From: Phycisphaerales bacterium | GTDB taxonomy: Bacteria; Planctomycetota; Phycisphaerae; Phycisphaerales; SM1A02 | Reading direction: 5' to 3' | DNA length: 64,000 nucleotides | Assembly: GCA_028823105.1 (NCBI GenBank) | Contig: JAPKCC010000003.1 | Coordinates: forward strand, 1-64,000 | Shown here: in pieces, positions 50,642 to 60,010 of the stretch | How positions within the stretch are numbered: position 1 is the stretch's first letter | Layout: every line of letters starts with the position of its first letter | The notes under the pieces: generated by a model | What the model was told of the DNA's origin: nothing | Seen by the model: only the letters and a program-made list of their open reading frames with translations | Databases searched by the model: none | Made by a program: the position numbers and the translations under genes

Positions 50642-52537
50642 TCAGAAGATCGACTGGCTCGCCGGCTCCGCCTGGATTTGTGAATCGGCTTCGGCGTGGA
50701 CCTTCAGGAACGGATCCATGAGTTCCTCCCCCATGTAGAACCGAAGAAGTCGCCGGTTCATCCGCAGCAGATCGACCAAGACCAGTCCATCGACCACGTT
50801 GCTGAAGTCGGGGTCGACGTTGAATCCGAGAAAGACCGCGTTAAGTTTCAGGTACTGCCTGACCAGAACGGGGACGGAACGTTCACCCCGCTCGATCTCG
50901 AGGACGAGCTCATCGATGTCGTCGAGACTTCGGACCGCGCGAAGCGATGTCGGATCCCAATCGCGATGCGTTTTCACTTGGAACGGATTCCGAGGGTGCA
51001 CGAGCCGCTCGAGCCGTGAGATTCGTTGGTTCGCATTCAGGAATGAAAGCAACAGTCTCGTCGACGTCGCGTGATAGTCGGCGCTGATCGACACCGGCCC
51101 GAAGAGCCTGCGGTACTTCGGAAACTTGCCGCAGTAACGGGTGATCCCCTTCCAGAGCAGCATCAACGGTTCCACACGCCGTTGATAATCCGGGTGAACG
51201 AACGAACGCCCCATCTCAAGCGAAGGTCCGAGCTCCTGAAACAGAGCCTCGTCGTAGCGAAAAAGCGTTCGCGTGTAGAGGCCGTCGATCCCGTGCTCTT
51301 CGATGAGCCGATCGGTCCGACCCAGTCGATATGCGCCGATGACCGCGCTGGACTTCTCATCCCAGAGGACCAGATGCAGGTAGGTGCGATCGTATTGATC
51401 GAGGTCCGAAGCGTTGCCGGTCCCTTCGCCCACGGCGCGGAAACTGAACTCACGCAGACGTCCCAGTTCCTGAACCACCCGCGGAATCTGATCTGCCTCC
51501 GCGTAGATCACCCGTTGATCACCTCGCTTCACGAGGATCTGCTCCGGCGGAAGGGCGAGGATCTCAGCCGCCAGATCGGAAGGCGAATCCGCAGGCGTCG
51601 TCGCCACGGGTTCCATTCGGACAGGCTCCGGCGTCCGACTTCGAGCCGGAATCGAACGGACGATCGAATGGAGGCGAGGACTCTCCTCGAAGCTCTCTCG
51701 CTCGAGCCGGGACCGCAGTACGAAGGTCCGGAGACGAAGAAACTCGATCAGGTCCTTCGGATCGGCGAACCGATCAAGTTGGTCGACCGGCAGCGGCGTC
51801 CCGATCGCCACCCTGACGCGACGCCCTTGGACCTTCAGGAGTTCCCGCCCCAGCAACACCGCTCGCAGATTGGGATGGATGAGCCCCGCAGCCTGGAACA
51901 TCCATGAGTTCCGTCCTTCGAAGAAGACCGGAATGACCGACGCGCCGGTCGACTTGATGAGTCGGCCGATGATCGGATTCCAAGGCGGATCGGTGACCGA
52001 GAGACGCCCCCAGTCCGAATGCGCCACCTCGCCCGCCGGGAAGACGGCCAGACTTCCGCCATTCTCAACCCATTCCTTCGCGCGACGGATCGAACCCGCA
52101 TTCCGGCGAGCCGCATCGCGACCACCGAACGGATCGACCGGAAAAATCCGGTCGCCGATCGCGGGGACCGCGGCGAGAATCGAATTGGCGATGAATCGAA
52201 CATCCGGTCGGACCTTGGTCACGAGGTCATCGAGGATCATTGCATCGAGACCGCCGAAGGCGTGGTTCGCGACCACCACCAACGGGCCTTCCTTCGGAAT
52301 CCGCGCCAGTTCCTCATCGCTGGTGAGGTACCCCGCGTTGAACCCCCGGAGAAAACGCTCACCGACCGGCAATGACTCGTCGGTGGCGAGAACCCGCTCG
52401 CGGTAGATCTTGTTGAGTTGCCTCAGGCCCAGCCCCGAGTCGATCGCCGGACGAAGCATCTCGAACAAGAACCGCTGGACGCGGCTGCGGCCGGGATTGG
52501 GAATCCGAACGGCGGGGATGGGTTCGTTCGAGGTCAA
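50642..52537 (-). CDS. OlsF-like bifunctional acyltransferase (LPLAT + OlsB-type GNAT)
   Basis: 631 residues from a TTG at 52537; no other in-frame start lies near. N-terminal half: the lysophospholipid-acyltransferase fold with VVVANHAFGGLDAMIL, RFIANSILAAVPAIGDRIFPVDPFGG and SLAVFPAGEVAHS, the NH-x-FGG form typical of ornithine-lipid enzymes. C-terminal half (~330-631): a GNAT-like N-acyltransferase with VIGAYRLG, LEMGRSFVHPDYQRRVEPLMLLWKGI and RYRRLFGPVSISADYHATS[T]R. In OlsF the second half N-acylates ornithine and the first adds the ester-linked chain, giving ornithine lipids. That assignment is by domain order, not proven. It could act on another amino acid. Confidence 0.7.
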   Translation of the reverse strand: MTSNEPIPAVRIPNPGRSRVQRFLFEMLRPAIDSGLGLRQLNKIYRERVLATDESLPVGERFLRGFNAGYLTSDEELARIPKEGPLVVVANHAFGGLDAMILDDLVTKVRPDVRFIANSILAAVPAIGDRIFPVDPFGGRDAARRNAGSIRRAKEWVENGGSLAVFPAGEVAHSDWGRLSVTDPPWNPIIGRLIKSTGASVIPVFFEGRNSWMFQAAGLIHPNLRAVLLGRELLKVQGRRVRVAIGTPLPVDQLDRFADPKDLIEFLRLRTFVLRSRLERESFEESPRLHSIVRSIPARSRTPEPVRMEPVATTPADSPSDLAAEILALPPEQILVKRGDQRVIYAEADQIPRVVQELGRLREFSFRAVGEGTGNASDLDQYDRTYLHLVLWDEKSSAVIGAYRLGRTDRLIEEHGIDGLYTRTLFRYDEALFQELGPSLEMGRSFVHPDYQRRVEPLMLLWKGITRYCGKFPKYRRLFGPVSISADYHATSTRLLLSFLNANQRISRLERLVHPRNPFQVKTHRDWDPTSLRAVRSLDDIDELVLEIERGERSVPVLVRQYLKLNAVFLGFNVDPDFSNVVDGLVLVDLLRMNRRLLRFYMGEELMDPFLKVHAEADSQIQAEPASQSIF

Positions 52538-52716
52538 ACTGCGATTCCGATGAGAACCAAGGGAGCGTGGGACTCGCGAGCGGCGTTCACGGTCGAACCT
52601 CCGCCGGACTTCTTGGTCGACATCATGACAGGTCCAGCGGGGTCGGGGTAGAAAACGAGTTCGGATTCGGCCGTCAAATCATCACGAAATGAGGCAAATT
52701 CCAGACGTTCGAACCC

Positions 52717-53589
52717 TCAATCGATCCGGTCGAGAAGGCGACGCCTCTGAATCTCCATCGCGACCGGCATCAACGCCTCAAGGTCGCGAATTCGCGTCTC
52801 GCTGCTCGGATGGGTCGAAAGGAATTCAAGTGGCTCGCCGCCTCGGGCGGCCATCCGTTCCCAGAGCGCGACCGATTCGCGGGGATCGTACCCAGCGTCG
52901 GCGGCGAGGAAGAGCCCGAGTTCATCGGCCTCCGATTCCTGTCCACGGCTGAATGCGGGTTCGCCCAGCAGGCCATACGCCCCCGCTGCGGCCGCCACGA
53001 TCACGCGATCGTCGGGGTCGACCACGACCGTGGCCCCGATCGCAATCAGACTCACCAACGCCTGCCTGGTCATGTTTTCGCCGCCATGCCGTGCGATCGC
53101 GTGCGCGGCTTCGTGACCCATCACCGCAGCGAGCCCATCCTCGGTCTTCGTGAACGGAAGGATTCCCGTGTAGACCGCCATCTTTCCCCCGGGCAGCGCC
53201 CAGGCGTTCACGACGTCGTCATCATCGATGAGGATGACCTCCCACTCGAAACGCGACGCGATCTCCGGATGCAGTCGATCCGCGGCGGCCGCGATCCGGT
53301 CCGCGACCCGCACCACCATCTCGAAGTCCCGCCCCGCGTTGATCGCCTTGGCGCCAACCTGCATCTCCGCATAGGCCGCGTCGCCGAGCGCGATCTCCTG
53401 CTCGACCGAGTAGGCGTTCAGCTGCCGCCGATCGGTTCCCGTGACAGACTGGCATCCCGCGTGAAACAGAGAAACCGACACGATGCCGGCGAGAAGAACA
53501 TCACGACGCCACGATCCTGCGAACCGGAGACCCCGGACCAGCGAGGGATGCGAGGGACGCGGGGTCATCGAACGAGATAACTGGGCCAT
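52717..53589 (-). CDS. Periplasmic M48-family metalloprotease lipoprotein
   Basis: 290 residues; AGGAGG lies 5 nt before the ATG. A basic N-terminus and hydrophobic segment end at the lipobox HAGC (~45). The zinc motif HEAAHAIARH (~160) and a third ligand in QESEADELGL follow, in the LoiP/YcaL/BepA-like group that trims or checks outer-membrane proteins. HPSSETRI near the C-terminus is a family mark. A terminator and tRNA-Glu precede it on the same strand. Confidence 0.9.
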   Translation of the reverse strand: MAQLSRSMTPRPSHPSLVRGLRFAGSWRRDVLLAGIVSVSLFHAGCQSVTGTDRRQLNAYSVEQEIALGDAAYAEMQVGAKAINAGRDFEMVVRVADRIAAAADRLHPEIASRFEWEVILIDDDDVVNAWALPGGKMAVYTGILPFTKTEDGLAAVMGHEAAHAIARHGGENMTRQALVSLIAIGATVVVDPDDRVIVAAAAGAYGLLGEPAFSRGQESEADELGLFLAADAGYDPRESVALWERMAARGGEPLEFLSTHPSSETRIRDLEALMPVAMEIQRRRLLDRID

Positions 53590-53721
53590 GAATTCCTCCT
53601 GCGACCCGCCGTCCTCAGGTATCGAGTCGAGCGTCGAAACCGATCATCGCCGAAAAATTGAGCCGACGATCCGCACGTCGGATGGAACGATCAGCGAACG
53701 ACCGAAGAATGAATGCAAAAA

Positions 53722-53743
53722 CCCCGCCTATCACTAGGCGGGG
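53722..53743 (-). terminator. Terminator of the tRNA-Glu transcript
   Basis: CCCCGCCTA and TAGGCGGGG pair perfectly around TCAC. On the minus strand TTTTTGC follows, and the plus side has CTTTTG, so it could work both ways. It lies 92 nt past the 3' end of the tRNA. Confidence 0.85.
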
Positions 53744-53834
53744 CTTTTGTTCTGTTGCTTGGCACGCCGTTTCACCGAACGTGCCAGGGCATTTCCTGAC
53801 TTTGTAAATCTTTGAAAAACAAGGACTTACATAA

Positions 53835-53909
53835 TGACCCCAAGGGGATTTGAACCCCTGTTCCCAGGATGAAAACCTGGTGTCCTGGACCTGACTAGAC
53901 GATGGGGCC
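53835..53909 (-). tRNA. tRNA-Glu (anticodon UUC)
   Basis: On the minus strand the 75-nt gene starts GGCCCCATCGTCTAG and ends TGGGGTCA. The acceptor stem pairs GGCCCCA with TGGGGTC (one G-U). The anticodon arm CCAGGTTTTCATCCTGG carries TTC, and the T arm reads GGGGTTCAAATCCCC. CCA is not encoded. It stands alone between the M48 lipoprotein gene and a divergent small membrane protein gene. Confidence 0.95.
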
Positions 53910-54105
53910 AGTCAAGTAGCCGAGTGGGAAAACCCAGCTTGGGGGGCATGGTAGCGGGGATTTCCACCACGGCAACCAGTGACCAAGATTCCGAAGGCCG
54001 ATCTGAATTTTCGGCAGGTCCTCCAGACCGACTTTCAGGACCTCGGAAACGGCAAAAACCCGTCAATCATTGGTCACGAGTCAACGAGAAGTCGATGCCC
54101 TCCAC

Positions 54106-54456
54106 ATGACGAACTTCGATCACCTGTTGGCTGATTCTCGAATCCACAAGGCCATGCTCGGCTTTGGCGTGGTCGCACTCGCCTTGGTGGCCGTCTGGAC
54201 GACCGCTCCGAGCACCACGCTGGCGGAGACCGGCGTTGACCGGACGGCAGGTCCCATCGGTCTCGGAACGCTGCACGGCCAGGCGCTCTCGATCCGAGTA
54301 GTTCCCGGCCCCTTCGGTCCCGGATACGAGGTCCTCGACAATACCGGCTCGCTGGTCGGCACCTTCGAGAACGAATACCAGCTGATTGCAGCCTTTAGCG
54401 TTCCGGCGCCGAGCCGACAGATTGCCGACGTCCCCACCATCGACGAGATGGACTAG
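54106..54456 (+). CDS. Small single-pass membrane or secreted protein
   Basis: 116 residues from the ATG at 54106. One hydrophobic segment (~17-38, LGFGVVALALVAVW) follows a short cytoplasmic head. The remainder is a compact domain: LGTLHGQALSIRVVPGPFGPGYEVLDNTGSLVGTFENEYQLIAAF, with a beta pattern, and an acidic end. No family is recognised. It is 45 bp ahead of the nucleosidase-NadD gene in the same direction and may share its transcript. Confidence 0.6.
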   Translation: MTNFDHLLADSRIHKAMLGFGVVALALVAVWTTAPSTTLAETGVDRTAGPIGLGTLHGQALSIRVVPGPFGPGYEVLDNTGSLVGTFENEYQLIAAFSVPAPSRQIADVPTIDEMD

Positions 54457-54501
54457 ATCACCGTTTGGGACGAATGGCCTCGGGGCGGGTAGCCTCTCGG
54501 C

Positions 54502-55911
54502 ATGACGATGCCTGAACCGCGGGTCTCGACAACCAATCCGATTTTTCTGACCCCGCTGGCGTACGAGCGGAAGATTCTCGCATCGACGGGAATTTCTGCC
54601 GATCGGCTGCAAGTTTGCGGCCCCGGTCGCGAGGGCATCTGTCGATGGGCGGACGCCAATAGTGAGCATTCCGGCCCCATCATCCTCGTCGGGATCGCCG
54701 GTGGACTCGAGCCGGATCTGGCGTCGGGCAGCGTCATCGTCGTTGACGAAGTCGTCGATCAGCGAGGCCGGATCACCACGCCTCCCGCCGCCCACCGCAT
54801 CGATCTCCCCGGCAGCCGACGAGGCCGGGTCACCACCACGGGAAGAGTCGTCGCCAGCTCCGAGGCGAAAGAGGCGCTTGGACGATCGACCGGCGCCGCC
54901 ATCGTCGATCTCGAGTCGGTTCACTTCGCCGAACTCGCCGACAGCCGGGAATGGGACTGGGGAATCGTCCGCGTGGTCGGAGATCCGATGGACGAAGCAG
55001 TGCCGGCTTCACTTGATCGCTTCGTCGACCATCTGGGGCGGACGCGGATCCTCGTGATTGCGATCGAGTTGTTCCAACGCCCCGCGTTGTTCAAGAGACT
55101 CCGAGCCCTTGCGCGACAGACACGGGCCGGGCTCCTCGCCCTTGGCGAAGCCCTCCGCGAACTGCGATTGCCTCCTTCGGACAGTCCGAAAACGAGCGGC
55201 AGCCGGGTTCGAACCGGTCGAAAGCCTGGCGGACGGTCCATTCTGATCTTCGGTGGTTCCTTCGATCCCCCGCATCGCGGCCATCTCACCCTTCCGTTCG
55301 AGGCCGCGGCGAGACTCGGTTGCGACGAAGTTGTCTTCGTGCCGGCTCGGGTCAATCCCCTCAAGCTGGAGACACCACCCGCGGATCCTGCAGATCGAAT
55401 CAAGATGCTTGAGGCAGCGATCGAACATCGCGTTGCCGATCCGCGATCGTCTTCGATCACCGCGCGAATCGACCGACGCGAGATTGATCGGGAGGGACCG
55501 AGTTTCACCATCGACACCCTGGAGTCGATCCAACGCGATCTTCTTGAGGATGCTGGACGAGCGGAGGTCGCGGTGCCCCACCTCCCCCGGCTTCGCCTTC
55601 TCATTGGAAGCGATCAAGCCCTCGAATTCGATCGTTGGCGCGACTGGCAGAAGATCATCGCCCTTGCACCGCCGGTCGTGATGCCGAGACCCCCCGAGAC
55701 GCGAACCTCGCTTGCCGCCAAATATCGAGCGTACTTCGATTCGAACCTCGCAAGCCGCTGGTCAACTTGGACACTTGATCTGACCGCTGAAGGGGTGAGT
55801 TCCACCGAGATCAGAAAACGACTGGCGGATGGAGAGGACGTCTCCGAGTTGCTCCCGAAAGGCGTCCTCGAAGTGATCGCGGATCGCGGCATTTATCGAA
55901 AAAAACGCTAA
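54502..55911 (+). CDS. nadD: Fusion of nucleoside phosphorylase/nucleosidase-like domain with NadD
   Basis: 469 residues. Residues ~12-185 follow the PNP/MTA-nucleosidase fold: ILVGIAGGLEPDLASGSVIVVDEVVD, then AAIVDLESVHFAELA (the acidic E-helix) and VRVVGDPMDEAVP. Residues 245-469 are nicotinate mononucleotide adenylyltransferase: ILIFGGSFDPPHRGHLTL (HxGH at 258-261), LLIGSDQALEFDRWRDW, and SSTEIRKRLADGE. NadD makes deamido-NAD from NaMN and ATP. A joined nucleosidase may recycle or release a nucleoside near the same pathway. The linker (~200-244) is basic. No split or stop is seen, so one polypeptide is expected. Confidence 0.88.
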   Translation: MTMPEPRVSTTNPIFLTPLAYERKILASTGISADRLQVCGPGREGICRWADANSEHSGPIILVGIAGGLEPDLASGSVIVVDEVVDQRGRITTPPAAHRIDLPGSRRGRVTTTGRVVASSEAKEALGRSTGAAIVDLESVHFAELADSREWDWGIVRVVGDPMDEAVPASLDRFVDHLGRTRILVIAIELFQRPALFKRLRALARQTRAGLLALGEALRELRLPPSDSPKTSGSRVRTGRKPGGRSILIFGGSFDPPHRGHLTLPFEAAARLGCDEVVFVPARVNPLKLETPPADPADRIKMLEAAIEHRVADPRSSSITARIDRREIDREGPSFTIDTLESIQRDLLEDAGRAEVAVPHLPRLRLLIGSDQALEFDRWRDWQKIIALAPPVVMPRPPETRTSLAAKYRAYFDSNLASRWSTWTLDLTAEGVSSTEIRKRLADGEDVSELLPKGVLEVIADRGIYRKKR

Positions 55912-55940
55912 CCGAGCCATTCTCGTCGTACCATGCCCGC

Positions 55941-57503
55941 GTGACTTCAAGCAAGACTCCATCCACCGTTGCGTTCGTCAGCCTCGGCTGTCCCAAGAAC
56001 CTCGTCGATAGCGAGCAAATGCTCGGCTCCCTACAGGCCGCCGGCATCTCGATCGTTCCCAGTGACGAACCGGCGGATGCCATCGTCGTGAATACCTGTG
56101 GTTTCCTCGACGCCAGCCGCGAGGAATCACTGGCAGTGCTCCGAGACGCCATCGACCGGAAGTCCAAGGGCGAAATTGGCCGCGTGGTGGTCGCGGGTTG
56201 TCTGGTCCAACGCCACCGAGCGAAACTGCTGGATTGGGCACCGGGCATCGACGCGATGATCGGCGTCTTTGATCGGGACCGGATCGTCGAAGCAGTCTCG
56301 AGCGAACCGCCGACTCGTGAGCATCTCGACGCGGAAGGACCTCGGTACTGGATCGCGGGGAACGCGCTCCAAGCGGCGACTGAGCGAGGCAGAGACGTCG
56401 TCGGCCTCACCGTCGCAGGGGATGACGGCCGAGGCATCGGATACTTCGAGGACGATTCGAATCGATTCAGACTGACCCCTCGGCACTGGGCATACCTCCG
56501 CGTGAGCGAAGGCTGCAACCAGAAATGCGCCTTCTGCACGATCCCCTCGATCCGCGGAAAAATGCGATCCAAGCCGCTGGACACGCTTCTGGATGAGGCC
56601 CGTCGACTTCTCGATGACGGCTGCGTGGAATTGAATCTCATCGGCCAGGACACCACCAGCTGGGGACGGGACATCGGCGACGGACGAGGACTTGCGGGAC
56701 TGCTCGCCTCGATCAACGACCTTTGCGAATCCCACGGCGGCGCGGGGCGGGCGAGGCTCATGTATGCCTATCCCACCAGCTTCACCGACGAGATGATCGA
56801 CGCGATCCGCGACCTCCCGAGAATCGAGAAGTACATCGACATGCCGCTCCAGCATGCCAGCGATTCGATGCTCACCGCCATGCGACGAAACGTGACGGCC
56901 GAACAACAACGGACCCTCGCGCTGAAACTCCGATCGCGGATTCCGGGAATGGCCCTCCGGACGACGTTCATCACGGGGTTCCCCGGTGAGACCGAAGCGG
57001 ATCACCAGCAACTTCTCGAGTTCATCCGCGAAATCGGATTCGATGCGATGGGCGTGTTTCGATATTCCGCGGAAGCGGGCACGCCGGCCGGCACCATGGA
57101 AAAGGATGCCTCCCTTGCCGTCCCGGATGACATCAAGCGACGACGAGAGTCGGAATTGATGCTCTGCCAGCAGGAGATCGCCTTCGAGAATGCGGCCTAC
57201 CTCGCCGAGCAACGAGTCGAAATGGACGTTCTGGTGGATGGCGAGGCCCCGGCCGCGTCCGAGATCGTCCTCCCTCAAGACGATCCGGCCGTCAAAGCCG
57301 AGATTCCCCTGCACCTCTCCGTCGGCCGCTGCTACTTCCAAGCCCCGCAGGTCGACTCCCAGACCTGTGTCGCAAGCGTCGGTCGTCTGAGTCCTGGTGA
57401 ACTCGTTCGTTGCACGATCGTCGCGAGTGACGGATACGACCTCGTCGCTCGACCGACCGATGAGTTGGTGCGAAAAACATCGCTCCCAGTCATCGGAGCG
57501 TGA
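55941..57503 (+). CDS. rimO: Ribosomal protein uS12 methylthiotransferase RimO
   Basis: 520 residues from a GTG at 55941, 29 bp after nadD. It adds a methylthio group to the conserved aspartate of uS12. The N-terminal cluster cysteines are C17, C53 and C87; the radical-SAM site is CNQKCAFC (C192, C196, C199) followed by TIPSIRGKMRS, a RimO mark. A TRAM-like domain closes the protein. It is ~60 residues longer than common RimO, because of an insert (~122-178) between the two iron-sulfur domains. Confidence 0.94.
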   Translation: MTSSKTPSTVAFVSLGCPKNLVDSEQMLGSLQAAGISIVPSDEPADAIVVNTCGFLDASREESLAVLRDAIDRKSKGEIGRVVVAGCLVQRHRAKLLDWAPGIDAMIGVFDRDRIVEAVSSEPPTREHLDAEGPRYWIAGNALQAATERGRDVVGLTVAGDDGRGIGYFEDDSNRFRLTPRHWAYLRVSEGCNQKCAFCTIPSIRGKMRSKPLDTLLDEARRLLDDGCVELNLIGQDTTSWGRDIGDGRGLAGLLASINDLCESHGGAGRARLMYAYPTSFTDEMIDAIRDLPRIEKYIDMPLQHASDSMLTAMRRNVTAEQQRTLALKLRSRIPGMALRTTFITGFPGETEADHQQLLEFIREIGFDAMGVFRYSAEAGTPAGTMEKDASLAVPDDIKRRRESELMLCQQEIAFENAAYLAEQRVEMDVLVDGEAPAASEIVLPQDDPAVKAEIPLHLSVGRCYFQAPQVDSQTCVASVGRLSPGELVRCTIVASDGYDLVARPTDELVRKTSLPVIGA

Positions 57504-57836
57504 GCAGACTCGAAAATCCGGACGGGCTCGTGCTTTTTTTCACAATTTAGTCCACGTTCGCTTTCTTCGAACCGATGAAACCGCTAACCTCGTCGGATTA
57601 GGAGTCGCGGGCAGTTGTTCACGCCCGGGGTCGAGCCCTTGCTCGACCGGCATTCGAAGATCAGATTGCCTCATACGTGCAGGATTCAAACACCGTTTTT
57701 TAGCTTGAACTCCCCCCAGAGGCGCCCCAAAAATTTCCTCCCTGAATGTATTTTCAGGATCGACGTTCACTCACCATGAGACATGGCCAATGGGCCATTG
57801 TCTATCCTTCATTCGACCGATGATCGGAGCCCAAAC
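57504..57836. other. Non-coding interval between rimO and a membrane protein gene
   Basis: No gene seen in these 333 bases. A run of seven T at about 57534-57540 may end the rimO transcript but its stem is poor. Hairpins: GGTCGAG/CTCGACC at 57629-57648; CCTGAA/TTCAGG near 57742-57760; and GAGACATGGCC/GGCCATTGTCT around 57778-57803, which buries the first ATG of the next frame and supports the GTG at 57837 as the true start. Confidence 0.45.
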
Positions 57837-58271
57837 GTGCACGCTCAGTTTCCCGAAGTCAGCCTGAAGTTTAGAGTCTCCCCGATTCTTGCCCTCGTCT
57901 TTCTGACCGCATTCTGGCCGTTCGGGATCGCGTACGGCGTCGTCGGAACGATCTTCGGAATGGGCCTGCTTGGCCTGTCCGCCGCCCTGGGCCTTCCGAA
58001 GTCGATCGACCCTATGTTCGGTCTCATTCTGGCCCTGATGGCATTCGGTGCCCAGTTCCTCGGAGCCGTCTTCCTCAGCATCGAGCTCGGTGGCGCCCAG
58101 GTGCCGATGGTCTTGACGACCGCCGCCCTCTGGTTCATCCAACTCGCGGCGTTCGGACTTGACCTCCACTTCTTCGCCGAGACTCATGTCCGACAGGTCG
58201 AGCGCTCGATGCCGAAGCGAGGCGGTCGACGATCCGCCTTCGCCGCTGAAGTCGAACGAACCGCCGCCTGA
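57837..58271 (+). CDS. Small polytopic membrane protein
   Basis: 144 residues from a GTG at 57837, chosen because GGAG lies 7 nt upstream; an ATG at 57783 sits inside a hairpin. Four hydrophobic segments: ILALVFLTAFWPFGIAYGVV, GTIFGMGLLGLSAALGL, LILALMAFGAQFLGAVFL and TTAALWFIQLAAFGLDLHF. The C-terminus is basic and probably cytoplasmic. No family is recognised. A strong terminator follows. Confidence 0.6.
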   Translation: MHAQFPEVSLKFRVSPILALVFLTAFWPFGIAYGVVGTIFGMGLLGLSAALGLPKSIDPMFGLILALMAFGAQFLGAVFLSIELGGAQVPMVLTTAALWFIQLAAFGLDLHFFAETHVRQVERSMPKRGGRRSAFAAEVERTAA

Positions 58272-58317
58272 CCCCACTCCCGGGACGGGAGCCACCGCAA
58301 ATTCAGTGATTTTCATG

Positions 58318-58346
58318 CCGCCCTCGAAGTCCGAGGGCGGTGTTTT
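58318..58346 (+). terminator. Intrinsic terminator
   Basis: CCGCCCTCG and CGAGGGCGG pair perfectly around AAGTC, then TGTTTT. It lies 46 bp past the small membrane protein gene. Confidence 0.88.
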
Positions 58347-58517
58347 ATCAACGGTTCTCGCTTTTTTTAGGAAATCAGGGTCCGGAAACCCGTATTCAAA
58401 GATACGTTCGTTGAAGAGTGATCCCGAGCTCAGGCGTCCCAGTCGTGCTCGCTCCGGTCAACGTCGACCGGCTTGGTGTTCGCTCTGACAGGCGTCAGCG
58501 CCGGAAAGGTCGAAGGC

Positions 58518-59042
58518 ATGCGACGCATCCTCGACCCTGAACTCGCGCAGTGGCCCATTGAAGAAGACGACCGTCGTCGGATCAGGGATCGTCGCATCTC
58601 GATGTTCGGCCGGACGGACTGGTCGGGATACCCGCGAGGATTCCCGTCGTTTGGCCGCACGGGTTTCCTGATCTTTCTGACCGTCGTGCAACCCATCGCC
58701 TGTGTGCTGGTCATCGTCGGACTGCTCCTCGCAGGCAGCCCGAACTCCGCGTTCGCGTTCGGCATGACCTTCATCGCCCAGGCGTTGATTCTCGTCATCA
58801 TTCTCCGTGGACGACGCCGGAGTGTGCTCCGCGCCGCCGCTGCCGAACTCGGCCATCCGGTCTGCCTCATCTGCGGTTTCTACAATCAGGGCCACCGCCA
58901 GCAGATCCCCTGCAGCGAGTGCGGTGCGGTGATGCCGGATCTGCCCGACGAGTTCTTCCCTCCGGTGGAGGCCGATGAACGAGTCGCAGAGCTAAAGGCG
59001 CAGCGCCGCCGCAGCCCACCACTTCGATTCGGCAACGGCTGA
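58518..59042 (+). CDS. Two-TM protein with C-terminal zinc ribbon
   Basis: 174 residues from the ATG at 58518, with AAAGG 8 nt upstream; a TTG 45 nt earlier is less likely. Two hydrophobic segments (FLIFLTVVQPIACVLVIVGLL and AFGMTFIAQALILVIIL) are followed by a zinc knuckle pair CLICG and CSECG about 14 residues apart. This TM-plus-ribbon layout recurs at 60805. Function is unknown; the ribbon probably lies in the cytoplasm. Confidence 0.65.
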   Translation: MRRILDPELAQWPIEEDDRRRIRDRRISMFGRTDWSGYPRGFPSFGRTGFLIFLTVVQPIACVLVIVGLLLAGSPNSAFAFGMTFIAQALILVIILRGRRRSVLRAAAAELGHPVCLICGFYNQGHRQQIPCSECGAVMPDLPDEFFPPVEADERVAELKAQRRRSPPLRFGNG

Positions 59043-59196
59043 CCCCGTCGATCCAGTTTCCGGCAACCGCTCGGAACGATGCTTCGAATTTCTCAACCGG
59101 CGTCCCGCCACTTGCATACGCTCGTCTGAACGCCGCCGCCATCGCCACGTGGTGTCCGGTGACGAATACACAGACCCCCTCAAGAGGTGAATCCAC

Positions 59197-59985
59197 ATGT
59201 TCAACCTGATCATCAGCTTCGCCCTGATCACCTGCCTGCTCCCCGCATCGCCCCCTCCGGGGCCCGATGATGGTGTGACCACGCCGGAGCCTGTCATCGT
59301 GACCACCCTCCAGATGGACCCGGAGAAACCACGCTCGATCACGGGCTGGTGGGTGACCCCGACCGGGTTACTGGAAGTCTCCGAAAACGGGCGCTATCGC
59401 CGTTGGCGAGACCACGATCGGTTCGGACCTCCTTCAGAAATCGGTCGGTGGCACCGGCAGAACCACGCCGTCTTCTGGCTCGAGGCCTACACGCTCCCCC
59501 GCAAGAGCCGCCAACGCGCGGCGCTCTCGCTTCAGGACGACATCCTGCTGGCGGCCCTCACCGGTGAATCCAAGACGTTCTCAAAGGTCGCCGCGCCCCC
59601 CAGGATCAGCGAAGATCGCATGCTGGGACGCTGGGAAGGAACCGGTGGCGTGATCGAGTTTCGAGTCGATCAGAGTTACCAGTGGATAGCGCCCAAGAGC
59701 ACATCGATCGCCGAGTTGGCAGGCCAGCGTGGCCGTTGGTATCTGCTGGAGGATGATCGGCTCGTGATGGAACCGCTGGTTGCAACCCAGGTCCCCGTCA
59801 TCGAACAGGTCATTCTCGGCGAGGATGGCGGTATCGTCGAATTCCGAACCTCCAAGGGGCCTCTTCGACGGCCTCCGGTAAAGGCGGCTCGACCGATCGC
59901 GGAAGAAGGGGCGGCCAAGGCCTCGAATCCAATTCCGGCCTCCACCGAACCCGCCGCGGTGGCTCAACCCGCCACCGGCGAATAG
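59197..59985 (+). CDS. Secreted beta-rich protein with repeated domain
   Basis: 262 residues; GAGGTG sits 7 nt before the ATG. A signal peptide (~1-18) is followed by a Pro-rich spacer and two similar ~75-residue units: SITGWWVTPTGLLEVSENGRYRRWRDHDRFGPPSEIGRWHRQ and MLGRWEGTGGVIEFRVDQSYQW, with RGRWYLLEDDRLVM, each built as G-W/RW-x-strand-turn-strand as in lipocalin-like or CopC-like small barrels. The end is Ala/Pro-rich. No family is recognised; mutM follows 25 bp later. Confidence 0.6.
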   Translation: MFNLIISFALITCLLPASPPPGPDDGVTTPEPVIVTTLQMDPEKPRSITGWWVTPTGLLEVSENGRYRRWRDHDRFGPPSEIGRWHRQNHAVFWLEAYTLPRKSRQRAALSLQDDILLAALTGESKTFSKVAAPPRISEDRMLGRWEGTGGVIEFRVDQSYQWIAPKSTSIAELAGQRGRWYLLEDDRLVMEPLVATQVPVIEQVILGEDGGIVEFRTSKGPLRRPPVKAARPIAEEGAAKASNPIPASTEPAAVAQPATGE

Positions 59986-60010
59986 CCCGCCTCAGGAGTC
60001 CCACCGACGA

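Noticed and set aside
56127-57341. 404-codon frame opposite rimO
   Set aside because: Antisense to conserved radical-SAM sequence; no independent support.
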